Shown here: positions 34,158-42,757 of the stretch, one piece after another
How the letters are laid out: every line of letters begins with the position of its first letter
Position numbering within the stretch: position 1 is the first letter of the stretch
Source: a virus
Virus record (IMG/VR): IMGVR_UViG_3300021432_000002
Coordinates: 1 to 64,000 of that record
Reading direction: 5' to 3' (one strand)
Length of the DNA: 64,000 nt
The notes under the pieces: generated by a model
Databases searched by the model: none
Seen by the model: the letters and a program-made list of their open reading frames with translations, nothing else
What the model was told of the DNA's origin: nothing
Translations under genes and position numbers: made by a program

Positions 34158-34336
34158 GGGCGCACCGCTCTCAACTTGTCTTGCACGGCGTATTCTGCGA
34201 ACCACAGATCGGCCCAAACGTAGGCTTCGTAGGTGTGAATTCCGCCTAGAACTTTACTCCATCGGCCTTCGCCAACGACATAATCCCGTGCATGGCGCAC
34301 CATTCTCAAAATCCTTCTAAGTTTCCTTTCGTTCAC
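34154..34336 (-). CDS. Hypothetical protein with GTG start (60 aa)
   Basis: The GTG at 34336 has GAGGGAG directly upstream and is preferred over a TTG at 34381. The product is basic and aromatic (MNERKLRRILRMVRHARDYV, then WFAEYAVQDKLRAV), probably helical. Both ends are close-packed in the operon. Function unknown. Confidence 0.45.
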   Translation of the reverse strand: MNERKLRRILRMVRHARDYVVGEGRWSKVLGGIHTYEAYVWADLWFAEYAVQDKLRAVRP

Positions 34337-34368
34337 CGCTCCCTCTCTTTCTTGCCCTCGCGCCCGGC

Positions 34369-34656
34369 TCAAGTACCCCAACCCGATCCTACAGTCTTGG
34401 GCAGGACATCTTCCGCTCGTTTGTTCTCGACGCTTCGCTGCAAAATATCTTTCACGTTGACTAGAACGTTGAGCGCCGCGAGCGATAGCATCGCTTTCAT
34501 CTGTGGACTTGTGTACTCAAGCCCTACTTCTTCGCAAGCGCGAATGACTTGCCGATTAGCGACAAGCCACAATCCGCCAAGCTTCGCGCCTTCGTTATGG
34601 GCCTTGTCGAAGATTTTCAGCATCCTGACGTTATCCACTTTTCGTTTAGCGCTCAT
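34369..34656 (-). CDS. Hypothetical helical protein (95 aa)
   Basis: The start is ATG 34656 after GAGGGA; the frame runs further upstream without a better start. The product is alpha-helical (MSAKRKVDNVRMLKIFDKAH, ANRQVIRACEEVGLEY, MLSLAALNVLVNVKDILQRS). No motif was recognised. It could be a small helical-bundle regulator. Confidence 0.5.
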   Translation of the reverse strand: MSAKRKVDNVRMLKIFDKAHNEGAKLGGLWLVANRQVIRACEEVGLEYTSPQMKAMLSLAALNVLVNVKDILQRSVENKRAEDVLPKTVGSGWGT

Positions 34657-34687
34657 CGTCCCTCTTCCCTTCCCTCTCTGCGCCTGC

Positions 34688-35050
34688 TCAGTGACACTTT
34701 CCTTCGCAGCCGATATGTCCGCACTTGCCGCATGTCGGCGCTTCCTCGATAAGTCCTTCTGGTCTCTCCCAAACTCTCCCATGTCGCCGCGCTGCTCTAC
34801 ACTCGAACCAGCCTATTGCGTTCCGCAAGTGCTCTATCGCTTGCTCCGTCTCCTCGCATGGAATCTGACTGTTGACGTATTTGGAGCGGTCAATCAGCGC
34901 CCGTAAAACTTCCTGCATCGTCGTGCCTTCGCACGTTCCTACGTTGCCGGGGTAGCCTTCGCCCTCGCGCTTCACGAACTGCAAGATTTCCTCGCCATCG
35001 CCGTCAAGGTGTCGCAGCGCATAGCGATGTCCAGCATCAAGAACTCTCAA
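34688..35050 (-). CDS. Hypothetical zinc-tail protein with TTG start (120 aa)
   Basis: A TTG at 35050 with AAGGAG five bases upstream is the best start, just after the methylase stop; the longer frame to 35176 lies inside that gene. The first half is helical with an acidic patch. The C-terminus (CGKCGHIGCEGKCH) has five Cys and two His, enough for a small zinc site. Function unknown. Confidence 0.5.
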   Translation of the reverse strand: MRVLDAGHRYALRHLDGDGEEILQFVKREGEGYPGNVGTCEGTTMQEVLRALIDRSKYVNSQIPCEETEQAIEHLRNAIGWFECRAARRHGRVWERPEGLIEEAPTCGKCGHIGCEGKCH

Positions 35051-35063
35051 TCTAGCTCCTTGC

Positions 35064-35546
35064 TTAAACCTTTGCCTCCAGCACGAAACAGGCCACATGC
35101 CTACCAGTTCCCTTGCCAGCAGATCCGTCCTCCGTCGCGGTCCAGCGCACATCCCCAAGATTCGTAACTTTCGCACCTGCCGCCAAGAGCATCAGCACCC
35201 ATTTGTCAATCGGATAGACGAGCACGACGCGCTTCCCTTTCGCGTTCTCTAAAATCGCCTTCCTCGCCCATGCGGTCGGCCCCTTCTTTTTACCCTGATG
35301 CATCACGGATCCAAACGGCGGATTGACGTAATTCGATTGGCCCCATTCACAGGTGAGCCCGTCGAATCCGTCCGGCTGAGGATACGGGCATGGGTCAAAG
35401 TCGAATGAATACTGCGCGTCAAGTCGAGCGTAGAGATCCGCTGGCGTAAGCCAATAATGTTTCCCGTCAGCAGAATTGCCACTGTGGAACTTGTTATCGC
35501 CTACCCATCCCCTAAATTTGCGCGTGCTCTTCAACCGCTCTCCCAT
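35064..35546 (-). CDS. Phage N6-adenine DNA methyltransferase (Dam-like)
   Basis: Motif HYWLTPADLYARLDA (about residues 30-44) followed by FDFDPCPYP and SNYVNPPFG (the NPPF catalytic motif, about residues 72-80) marks the phage-type N-6-adenine methyltransferase family. It would use S-adenosylmethionine to methylate adenine in phage DNA, probably as protection from host restriction. The compact length (160 residues) fits that family. It is in the replication operon, while the second methylase at 56808 is in the packaging block. Confidence 0.8.
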   Translation of the reverse strand: MGERLKSTRKFRGWVGDNKFHSGNSADGKHYWLTPADLYARLDAQYSFDFDPCPYPQPDGFDGLTCEWGQSNYVNPPFGSVMHQGKKKGPTAWARKAILENAKGKRVVLVYPIDKWVLMLLAAGAKVTNLGDVRWTATEDGSAGKGTGRHVACFVLEAKV

Positions 35547-35552
35547 GCCCCT

Positions 35553-35750
35553 TCACCTTCCCTCAACTTTGCGGCGCTGCTCCGACTCTTTGGCAGGACT
35601 CAGCAGCAAGAGATTCAGTGCTTCTGCGAATTTGTACCAGAACTCATCTGATTGATGTGGCGGTTCTATCGCAGAAATCCGCATCCAGGTTTCATAGACC
35701 TGCCGCTCAGTGAGCAACACGACAAATCTCTTCCCTACCTGTTTTCTCAT
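35553..35750 (-). CDS. Hypothetical protein (65 aa)
   Basis: ATG 35750 overlaps the upstream stop by four bases. The product (MRKQVGKRFVVLLTERQVYE start) has a beta strand then helices; SPAKESEQRRKVEGR at the end is charged. No family was recognised. Confidence 0.5.
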   Translation of the reverse strand: MRKQVGKRFVVLLTERQVYETWMRISAIEPPHQSDEFWYKFAEALNLLLLSPAKESEQRRKVEGR

Positions 35751-35992
35751 GCGTCTTTCCATTCGCCGCGCACCAAGAAGCCATGCTTTTGTGTTCGCTG
35801 ACCTTTGTCGTGTCCCTCAACGAGAATGGACGGATGTACAGTGATAGTGCCATCTTCGTGTTCTTCAACTTTGTGATTCGCCAAGTTGCCGACACCGCAG
35901 CCGGGCAAGTACATCAGCCAAATCCCGTCAGCCTTCCAATAGCAAATCTGCGTGTCATCTAATTGCTCAAATCGCTCAATCCGTTTCGCCAT
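35747..35992 (-). CDS. Hypothetical protein (81 aa)
   Basis: ATG 35992 follows GGAGTGATG-type pairing. The product is a mixed-charge protein with several Trp/Tyr and strand-like phrases (CYWKADGIWLMYLPGCGV), ending in RGEWKDA. It lies just downstream of the DNA polymerase gene. Function unknown. Confidence 0.5.
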   Translation of the reverse strand: MAKRIERFEQLDDTQICYWKADGIWLMYLPGCGVGNLANHKVEEHEDGTITVHPSILVEGHDKGQRTQKHGFLVRGEWKDA

Positions 35993-36040
35993 CGTTCATC
36001 ACTCCTTTGCGCCGTGTCTCCCTGCGGAGCGCGGCGCGGG

Positions 36041-39034
36041 TCATGCGCCCGCACTCACTCTCGCACCAGCCTTCAACTCAATCTCCCGCATTGCATCCCA
36101 TGAGCGGCCCCAAGAGCCCTCGACGCCGATCACCAAGCCTTCGGGGGCGATGGTGGGATGCTTCAGCACCTTTGACGGCGCGGACAGCACCGCATTGACT
36201 TCCTCCGCGTGTTCCGCCAGCAACCGTTCAGGGAATCTAAACTGGAGACTGTCGTGGATTTGATTGAACATTTTATACTTGTGAGCCAGTCCCAACTTGT
36301 CGAGTTCCTTCATCCTCGCCCGCATCTCGCAGTGCGCGATGTTCGTATGCCGATAGCTGACCGCCTCCTCTGATTGGTCCCCAGGGGGCGGCTCGTCCTC
36401 TGGCGAACGCTGCCAGCGCTTCGAGAAGTTATAGACTTCGTAGAATCGCCGCGCGAATCCCCAGTGCTTGCTGTAGTATCCTCGGTCGCCCGCGTCGTGC
36501 GCCGCTCGCCGCTCGGCTCGTTGATAAGCGAATATCTTGGGAGCCAGCTTGCGGATCGCGGCCATGATTTCGTAGATGGTCCTCAAACCGGAGACGAATC
36601 CGACTCCCTTACAGTTCGGGCAAATCTTCAATCCTCTGACTCCCTGAACCTTCTTGCCCCCAGAACACTCCTTGCAGGTCTGAGGCGGGAAATCCTCCAT
36701 GTACCTCTCCCACATCCCTTTCTCTTGCAGACCATTCCCGATCCCAAGAGTACATCGCTTGAACTGGCCGTCACGTTTGTTCTTCCATTCGGGATTAGAC
36801 TTCAGCCATTTGAAGCGGGCCATTAGTTGCTCGTCGGACTCCTTGAGGATTTCAAATCCGTTCCATAGATTAAGAACGTGGCCGGCGAAAAAGGAGTGCA
36901 TGTCCAGCCGCGCGAGACGCATCCATACGGGATCTTCGGCGAGGAAGCCGAGAGTGAGAACATGGAATGATTTATAATCCCATTCCGCCAGAATTTCCCC
37001 TTCGGGCGCCCTGACCATCGCACGCATGGCCTTTGCAATCTCTGGCGTCGGCTTCAACTTCGGAAAATTTTGTGAGTCGGGATTTTTAGAAGTGAGCTGG
37101 CCCATGCTCGTACCAAATCCAAACGTAGGATGGACGCAGCCGTCCGGCCCAGGCTTGAAGCCTTCGATATAAGTTCCACGCATTTTGGTGTAGCCACGAT
37201 ACTCGATGACCTTCAGGTAGAACGAGTCTCCCGTCTTGTTGGCGAGGCGCCGGAGTTCCTTCTCGCCGGTGGTATCCTTCTGATTCCCCTCGTCATCCTC
37301 CTCCTTCGATTTGGGGATGGGATGCTTCTTGGCCTTCATGTACTCAATAACCTGATTGCGCGAGTTGGGGTTGAAATCGTAGACGCGGCACCATCTCCCG
37401 ACCTTAACTATCTTCAAGTTGTCGTCTGGAATGTCGAAGGCACGATGCTCGTAGTGGTACCACTCTGGGTCGTCTCCAGAATCATGGAAGCGTTCCTTCA
37501 TTTGGAGCGGCATTAACTCGCCCCACGCTTCCAAGTTATTATCCACTCGCCACTTCTTTACTTCTGGAGGCTCCCCTTTATAACCCTCTTTGGGATGCAC
37601 CCTACAGCACTCCCTCGGTGCCAGCCCGCTCAACTCCTTCCCTAGCGCCCCCTGCGCCAGCTTGAACTCCACATCCAGCGCCAGCCGCGCCGAGTCGTCA
37701 ATCGGCACCCCGCGATCCTCCATCGCCGCGAGCACCGGGCGGACCTCCATCACCTGCCCGACGTAGCCGATGTCGTGGTCGCCCCACAACTGGTCGCGGC
37801 GGAGCGTCTTTTCCAGCATCGTGTAGAGGCGTAACGTGGCGTCCACGTCGCAGCAGCCGTAGAATTCGATGTCGCTCGCCGCCAGATGCTTCCACGGGAA
37901 CGGGAACTGCACGAAGGACGCCGCGAATTGCAGGTGCGCGGGGAGGTCCGGCTGCCAGTGGTGGAACATTTGCAGGGTGTCATGGATGACTCCACGCGGA
38001 TTGAGGTCTAGCCCTTCGCGCTCCCCTGCGGCCCGGAGGACTTTGTTGTCGAAAAGCCAGACGTTGTGGCCGCATTTCACATTGGGGGTGTGGAGTACTC
38101 GGCGAGCGACTTCTCGATACTCTCCTTCCCACGATAGAGCAATCGCCATCCCTCCTCCAACTGAGAATTGAATGAGCCGGATGTTGGTATCTGTAAATCC
38201 TTCTCTAGCATCTTCGTCAAGGTTTGTAGACTCTGAAGTCTCAATGTCGTACGAAACAACAAGTCCACTATTCCCCTCAACTCGTGAAGCAAAATCTCGC
38301 GCTTCGTCAACGCTAGGATGTACCTGATATCTGAGCTGTCCATTCCAAGTCTCCTCTTGCTCCGGGTCCACTCCCCACAGCCATCCTCCCGCACTACCAT
38401 TAGGGAGCCAAATATCTGTTCCTTTGGCAATGTTCATCGCCCGCTGGAGGATGCGCGCGAACACGCCCTGGTGGGAAGCCTTGCCGCGACGCAAGAACGC
38501 AGGATGGAAGTCTCCTATGACCGGAATCTCTGGATGAAGGGAAGTAACCGTACCGATATTCCCGCCATACGAGATGCGACTCTGAAGGGGGAGGACATAT
38601 CCCGCCAGATGCGAGATGCCCTGCGCGTCCCCCGCCATGCCCGTCAATTCCCTGAGTGCGACCCCACCGAGCGCCACGATACACCTCGGCCTGCGCTCGG
38701 CTATCGCGGCGTCGAGGTTCGGGCGGCAGTGATTAATCATAGAGTACTCATGCGGAGCGCCTTCGAGCCAGTTCCGGCGAGGACGGCAGCGGACCACGTT
38801 AGTCACTGAGAGGGTTTGGCGGTCAATCCCCATTCTCCGTAGCACTCGTTCAAAAACGGAACCCGCAGGCGCGTAGGGGCGCAGCGGTAGCTGGTCACGC
38901 GCTTCCATCTCCCCGCTTGCTTCCGCGACAACCAGCACGCCGGATGAGCCCGTACCTTCTATCTGCGAGAAGTCCGTGCCCATATCGCGGCCTACGCAGC
39001 CGTTACAGGAATTAGGTTTTGCTCTTTGACTCAC
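36041..39034 (-). CDS. Uracil-DNA glycosylase/family A DNA polymerase fusion with zinc insert (997 aa)
   Basis: Residues 1-210 are a family 4/5-like uracil-DNA glycosylase: C10, C13, C83 and C103 for the Fe-S cluster, AEASGEMEARD and GDFHPAFLRRG. About 250-410 is the 3'-5' exonuclease (YDIETSES, GHNVWLFDNKVL, YGCCDVDATLRLY). About 430-997 is the polymerase: motif A EWDYKSFHVLTLGFLA, motif B FKRCTLGIGNGLQ, motif C QIHDSLQ. By hand alignment, E. coli Phe762 is Leu and Tyr766 is Asn, and the motif A steric-gate Glu is His. A zinc-ribbon/DnaJ-type insert (CKEC and CPNCKGVG, about 781-815) sits in the fingers. UDG-polymerase fusions are reported in some phages; this insert I have not met. It would remove uracil and replicate the genome. 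Confidence 0.85.
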   Translation of the reverse strand: MSQRAKPNSCNGCVGRDMGTDFSQIEGTGSSGVLVVAEASGEMEARDQLPLRPYAPAGSVFERVLRRMGIDRQTLSVTNVVRCRPRRNWLEGAPHEYSMINHCRPNLDAAIAERRPRCIVALGGVALRELTGMAGDAQGISHLAGYVLPLQSRISYGGNIGTVTSLHPEIPVIGDFHPAFLRRGKASHQGVFARILQRAMNIAKGTDIWLPNGSAGGWLWGVDPEQEETWNGQLRYQVHPSVDEARDFASRVEGNSGLVVSYDIETSESTNLDEDAREGFTDTNIRLIQFSVGGGMAIALSWEGEYREVARRVLHTPNVKCGHNVWLFDNKVLRAAGEREGLDLNPRGVIHDTLQMFHHWQPDLPAHLQFAASFVQFPFPWKHLAASDIEFYGCCDVDATLRLYTMLEKTLRRDQLWGDHDIGYVGQVMEVRPVLAAMEDRGVPIDDSARLALDVEFKLAQGALGKELSGLAPRECCRVHPKEGYKGEPPEVKKWRVDNNLEAWGELMPLQMKERFHDSGDDPEWYHYEHRAFDIPDDNLKIVKVGRWCRVYDFNPNSRNQVIEYMKAKKHPIPKSKEEDDEGNQKDTTGEKELRRLANKTGDSFYLKVIEYRGYTKMRGTYIEGFKPGPDGCVHPTFGFGTSMGQLTSKNPDSQNFPKLKPTPEIAKAMRAMVRAPEGEILAEWDYKSFHVLTLGFLAEDPVWMRLARLDMHSFFAGHVLNLWNGFEILKESDEQLMARFKWLKSNPEWKNKRDGQFKRCTLGIGNGLQEKGMWERYMEDFPPQTCKECSGGKKVQGVRGLKICPNCKGVGFVSGLRTIYEIMAAIRKLAPKIFAYQRAERRAAHDAGDRGYYSKHWGFARRFYEVYNFSKRWQRSPEDEPPPGDQSEEAVSYRHTNIAHCEMRARMKELDKLGLAHKYKMFNQIHDSLQFRFPERLLAEHAEEVNAVLSAPSKVLKHPTIAPEGLVIGVEGSWGRSWDAMREIELKAGARVSAGA

Positions 39035-39206
39035 TGAGCCTCCGAAAACTCATTGAGCGAACAAGTTTGAGCGGGACACTTCCGGCATTGCGTAGAGCTA
39101 CTCCTCCGCTATAGTGATACTCGAAAATGTCGTCCAACTTTCTGCCGTCGCGCAGGATGAGAAAAACGTGCGCGCCCTTGCGATAGTGAGTATGTGGCGT
39201 CCTCAC
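39012..39206 (-). CDS. Hypothetical small basic protein (64 aa)
   Basis: ATG 39206 overlaps the stop of the next upstream gene (ATGA), and its own end overlaps the polymerase start by 23 bases. The product is Arg/Lys-rich with strand phrases (AHVFLILRDGRKLDDIFEYH). Co-translation with the polymerase suggests a replication helper, but no family was recognised. Confidence 0.45.
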   Translation of the reverse strand: MRTPHTHYRKGAHVFLILRDGRKLDDIFEYHYSGGVALRNAGSVPLKLVRSMSFRRLSESKSKT

Positions 39207-39487
39207 GATGGCTTCCCGCCCTTCGTGTTCGACAGCGCATCCAGCAGCTCCTCACTCTCGGGATTCCTGAGACACAGGAAATCCTCCAAGTAGGCTTCCG
39301 GCCTCTCCGTGTTCACGGGAATCAGCACGCTCAGTTGAATGACCGGAGGCGTCTTGCCGGAGGGAGTCTCGATCCCGCCGTCCGTCACGCGCACGACTTG
39401 GAACACTATCTTCTTTTGTACCTCAGGGGGAATGTCCCAGCGCACGATGTCGTTTTCCTTGATGACGTTGCCGATGCGGTCGCGCAT
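39203..39487 (-). CDS. Hypothetical protein (94 aa)
   Basis: The start is ATG 39487 and the end overlaps the next gene by four bases. The middle strands (IVRWDIPPEVQKKIVFQVVR) and the opening RIGNVIKENDIVRW suggest a small beta-barrel of the type found in phage nucleic acid helpers. No motif proves it. Confidence 0.5.
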   Translation of the reverse strand: MRDRIGNVIKENDIVRWDIPPEVQKKIVFQVVRVTDGGIETPSGKTPPVIQLSVLIPVNTERPEAYLEDFLCLRNPESEELLDALSNTKGGKPS

Positions 39488-39490
39488 GTT

Positions 39491-39739
39491 CTAGTCCTCC
39501 GAGTAGGCTTCAGGATAACGACGTCGCGCTTCCGCTAATCCCTTCGCCGCCGAGCCGAGCTGCTTCGCTAGCAGCGTCTCCACGCGATGCTTGATTTCAT
39601 CGCTGGCCCTCATGTTGAGCGCGGCCTGCAACCGCGCGGCCTCCGCGACTGGCCCCCACTCCGTCATAATGACCGGCTTCGCGTCCTTGTGGCCGAGGAG
39701 GAAGGAGCGGATGCGGGAGCGAAATCCTTTGAGGTTCAT
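39491..39739 (-). CDS. Hypothetical helical protein (82 aa)
   Basis: ATG 39739 overlaps the upstream stop (ATGA). The product begins MNLKGFRSRIRSFLLGHKDA and is largely helical and Ala/Arg-rich (AARLQAALNMRASDEIKHRV), ending in a charged tail. Function unknown. Confidence 0.5.
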   Translation of the reverse strand: MNLKGFRSRIRSFLLGHKDAKPVIMTEWGPVAEAARLQAALNMRASDEIKHRVETLLAKQLGSAAKGLAEARRRYPEAYSED

Positions 39740-39966
39740 TTCTGCCTCCATGCATTAGTCTGAGTCTCGCAGAAATCAGCAATGACACGTAGACATCCAG
39801 GATCGTAGAGAGTCTCCTGAGATGGAAAGAAGCAATACTTGCGCCACGCTCCATGAAACTTTACTTGTCCGAGCACACTTCCACCTGTAGAGGGAGCCAC
39901 ATACCACGTATCAGTCTTTCGGTCAGGCGGACGAGTAAGTAATTGAAATTGTATAAATGCGCTCAT
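39736..39966 (-). CDS. Hypothetical protein (76 aa)
   Basis: ATG 39966 overlaps the helicase stop (ATGA). The product (MSAFIQFQLLTRPPDRKTDT start) is a beta-rich small protein with two Cys and several aromatic residues. No family was recognised. Confidence 0.5.
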   Translation of the reverse strand: MSAFIQFQLLTRPPDRKTDTWYVAPSTGGSVLGQVKFHGAWRKYCFFPSQETLYDPGCLRVIADFCETQTNAWRQK

Positions 39967-41297
39967 AACCATCTCCTGACTCTCTCATCCATCTTGACCT
40001 GCCTGACGAACGAATCCTTGTTGATGACCACTCGCAGGCCCTCCAACGTGCGGCATCGGCTGAGGGCGACGTAGGCCATGGCGTTCCCTGAGAAGAACCT
40101 GTCGCGCATATCGACTTGCACGCGGTCCAAGCTGAGTCCTTGGCTCTTATGCACGGTACTCGCGTACGCGAGCCGCATCGGGAAGTATCTGACCTGCCCC
40201 GTCACATACCGCTTGTCCTTCGGGCGATAGTGTGGCCGCGGAAGCCAGCCCTCCCCGGCCAGCTCGCTTACCTCGTCGCCATGCCAGCCGGAAGGCTCGT
40301 CGTCCTGTGCCACTTCGCGGATTATCCTGCCGACCGTCACGACCTTGCCCGTGCGAACGAGTTCGATGTCGAAGGTCTGCGCTTCGGCGTTCCATTGCCG
40401 GACGTAGCCGCAGTCCCCGTTCACCATGCTGAAGTCCCGTGTGTTGGAGAGAATCATCACGTACGCGCCGATCTTCATCTCCATGCTTGGCGGTATGCCC
40501 CACTCGTGCGTCCGCTTGTTCTCGCCCCACTCGGATCGCTGCTGGCCCCAGCGCTCGCTCGTCACCTTGAACGACTGGCCGAGCACTCCCTTCAATACCT
40601 CGGCGTTGTGCCGCGATACCATGTCATTCTTGGGGAGGATGGTCGTCCCGTCGAACTCCACCACGCGAGCGGAATTCCATTTCATCCCCGCCGCGGTGAG
40701 CACTTCCGCGCACGCGCCGCCGTCGCCCATGCGCGCGTGATTGAGCGCGTCTAGGAATGGGCCTTCGCCCTGGCGCCACACCTTGTCCATTCGCACCGTA
40801 TTGGAAGCGAACTCCGGCCAGCACGCGGCAGTGAAGGCCCATTCGCCCTTCACGGGAGGGAGCTGCGCGAAGTCGCCGACGAGCAGGATGCCCATCGGCT
40901 GCTTGATGTCCGAGTAGCGGTTGGCCTCCTGCGTCGCGCGGTACAGGTAATCCAACTGAGGCTCCTCTAGCATGCTGGCTTCCTCGACGAGGAACCATTT
41001 CTTTTTGAGGGCAATTTTGTGGAGCGCGCGGGTGAGATGGCCGGAGAGGAACGCGTCGCGCATGCTCAAGGTGTCGAAGTAGCGGAGTGTGCTGTTCAGA
41101 GTCACGGCTCCGAGATTCACGCTTGCAATTCCAGTCGTGGCGGTGACGCAAGCCCACGACTCGTCCTTCTGGGCCTGCTCCATGACCCAGAAGGACTTCC
41201 CCGTGCCTGCGCGTCCGGTCCTGAACGCACAGGGGACCGGACGCTCCTCACTTAGCTCTTGGACTTCGTTGGAGACGAGTTGGGTGTCGTCGGACAT
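39963..41297 (-). CDS. Dda/Pif1-like SF1B DNA helicase (444 aa)
   Basis: Helicase motifs are in order: Walker A GRAGTGKSFW (motif I), Ia TATTGIASVNLG, Walker B FLVEEASML (II), LVGDFAQLPPV (III), and late motifs TVHKSQGLSLD (V) and YVALSRCRTLEGL (VI). This is the SF1B (RecD2/Dda/Pif1) layout. It should unwind DNA 5' to 3' in replication or recombination, using ATP. The start is taken at MSDDTQ (41297); the upstream TTG at 41333 lies deep inside the upstream gene. Confidence 0.85.
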   Translation of the reverse strand: MSDDTQLVSNEVQELSEERPVPCAFRTGRAGTGKSFWVMEQAQKDESWACVTATTGIASVNLGAVTLNSTLRYFDTLSMRDAFLSGHLTRALHKIALKKKWFLVEEASMLEEPQLDYLYRATQEANRYSDIKQPMGILLVGDFAQLPPVKGEWAFTAACWPEFASNTVRMDKVWRQGEGPFLDALNHARMGDGGACAEVLTAAGMKWNSARVVEFDGTTILPKNDMVSRHNAEVLKGVLGQSFKVTSERWGQQRSEWGENKRTHEWGIPPSMEMKIGAYVMILSNTRDFSMVNGDCGYVRQWNAEAQTFDIELVRTGKVVTVGRIIREVAQDDEPSGWHGDEVSELAGEGWLPRPHYRPKDKRYVTGQVRYFPMRLAYASTVHKSQGLSLDRVQVDMRDRFFSGNAMAYVALSRCRTLEGLRVVINKDSFVRQVKMDERVRRWL

Positions 41298-41500
41298 TCT
41301 AGTTGTATTGCCCTCGCGTTGTTCCAATCCCAAATAATCTCGGTAACTGCATCTAGCATTATTCCTCGATACATCCGTGTCAGAAGTGCGGCCTGCTCCG
41401 CGTACTTGGGGTTGTTAGCTTCGTACTTCGCGCTGAGCACTTTACTGACGATATTATCCGCAAGGGAATGAACATCGTCAGCGGTTAGCAAGTGCTTCAT
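41252..41500 (-). CDS. Hypothetical helical protein (82 aa)
   Basis: The start is ATG 41500 and the gene overlaps the helicase by 46 bases and the upstream gene by four. The product starts MKHLLTADDVHSLADNIVSK and is helical with a Ser/Thr/Lys-rich tail (PTTPNSSPTKSKS). Function unknown. Confidence 0.5.
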   Translation of the reverse strand: MKHLLTADDVHSLADNIVSKVLSAKYEANNPKYAEQAALLTRMYRGIMLDAVTEIIWDWNNARAIQLECPTTPNSSPTKSKS

Positions 41501-41775
41501 GCCTGCGCCAGCGAGCCCCCCGCCGCCGGAACAGCTACCGCCGAGCCTGTGCTAGCCGTCTTCGCCGCGTTGTCCGCCGCAATCTGCTGCCTCGTCCTTC
41601 GCTTCTTCCTCGGCGTGGCCGCCGCGCGGTTCTGACTCTTCGTCGCCGCCTCGTACTCCTCCATCCTCTTCTGCATCACTTCCTCGACCAACTGGAACGT
41701 CACTCGCGCTTCGTCCAGTTGGGCTTCGCGGAAGAACGTCACTACCCGCTGCAATGCCGAACCCCTCGTCGCCAT
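41497..41775 (-). CDS. Hypothetical coiled-coil protein (92 aa)
   Basis: ATG 41775 has AAGGAGAGG nine bases upstream. The first 45 residues form a charged helix (TFFREAQLDEARVTFQLVEE), followed by a Lys/Arg-rich linker (PRKKRRTRQQIAAD) and a Ser/Ala/Gly-rich tail. The basic patch suggests DNA or RNA binding. No family was recognised. Confidence 0.5.
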   Translation of the reverse strand: MATRGSALQRVVTFFREAQLDEARVTFQLVEEVMQKRMEEYEAATKSQNRAAATPRKKRRTRQQIAADNAAKTASTGSAVAVPAAGGSLAQA

Positions 41776-41900
41776 GATACACCTCTCCTTCATGTGATTT
41801 GACTTCGGAAGATTTCGCCGAATCCCACCTCCGCTCGGCTAACACGGTCCTAGCCCTACTGGTGGTGGACAGCGTTTGCCCAAACGCCGCCGTTCCGCGT

Positions 41901-42710
41901 CTACTTCAACTCATGCAGGTGCAGGAATCGCGTCACGATGGCCCGCGCGCGCGAGTACCCGTGCGCCGGATTGACCGCACATTTCAACTCCGGCGAGAAC
42001 AACTGCCCCGCCTTGCGCTTCGCGGAGTCCTGCTCCTGCGGGAAGTGGTGCATCCCAGTCGTGCGGGTCGGGTAGCCGTCCTTGTAGTCGTTGGCCTTGG
42101 CAATCTCGCCGCATTTCCCGCAGGACGCCTCCCATTGCAACTCGCCGCCGATTTCCGGCTCGGTCGCTAGCACCTTGATGAGCAGGTCCATCCAGCCCTT
42201 CTGGTCGAGCTTCACGCCCTCGGCGTAGGACTTCTGGCCGTCCGGCTTTTTAATCCGGTGCAGGATGGTCGTGACCTGCGTGCTCTTGTCCCTTTGTAAC
42301 CGAGTGTTGGCGCCGCCGCCGAACGCCGGGTACACGACAATTCCGTCGTACTTGCCCGTAGGGTCGATGATGGAGCAGGAGATCCCGGTCTGGTAGTACG
42401 GGCTTCCGCCCTTCTTGCCCGGAACCGTCTTGTACGGCTTCCGCTCGTCCGTCCCGTCCTGTTTCACCCCCTCATGCTTCAACTTGAGGCGATACTTCCC
42501 GTCCAGCGGCGGTGCCGGCTGCGCGTAAGCATCTCCTTCCACATTGGCTTCGAGCGTCTCGGAGATGAGCCTGGGGTCGTTCTCGTCCACCACGTCCTGA
42601 ACGTCTGTCGAAGGCGCTGCCGTGGTCTGACCGTTCGGCTTCGCTTCCTCCGGTGCTGCGGTTCCTGAACTGCCTGCTCCCTGCGTGGGAGCCCAAGGTG
42701 CGTTTCCCAT
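41901..42710 (-). CDS. Candidate single-stranded-DNA-binding protein with zinc tail (269 aa)
   Basis: It sits directly next to a P-loop recombinase-like gene in a replication operon, the classic place for a phage SSB. The first 60 residues are Pro/Ala/Gly-rich and disordered, the middle is beta-rich (GKYRLKLKHEGV, SPYYQTGISCSIID), and near the end CGKCGEI pairs with a later Cys for zinc (CAVNPAHG). A single OB fold is likely but not proved by motif. The gene order fits Sak4-like/SSB pairs known from phages. Confidence 0.55.
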   Translation of the reverse strand: MGNAPWAPTQGAGSSGTAAPEEAKPNGQTTAAPSTDVQDVVDENDPRLISETLEANVEGDAYAQPAPPLDGKYRLKLKHEGVKQDGTDERKPYKTVPGKKGGSPYYQTGISCSIIDPTGKYDGIVVYPAFGGGANTRLQRDKSTQVTTILHRIKKPDGQKSYAEGVKLDQKGWMDLLIKVLATEPEIGGELQWEASCGKCGEIAKANDYKDGYPTRTTGMHHFPQEQDSAKRKAGQLFSPELKCAVNPAHGYSRARAIVTRFLHLHELK

Positions 42711-42757
42711 GATGATTTACTTCCTCCTTTTGATTTGTGATGCTTCCTTCTGTCTGA

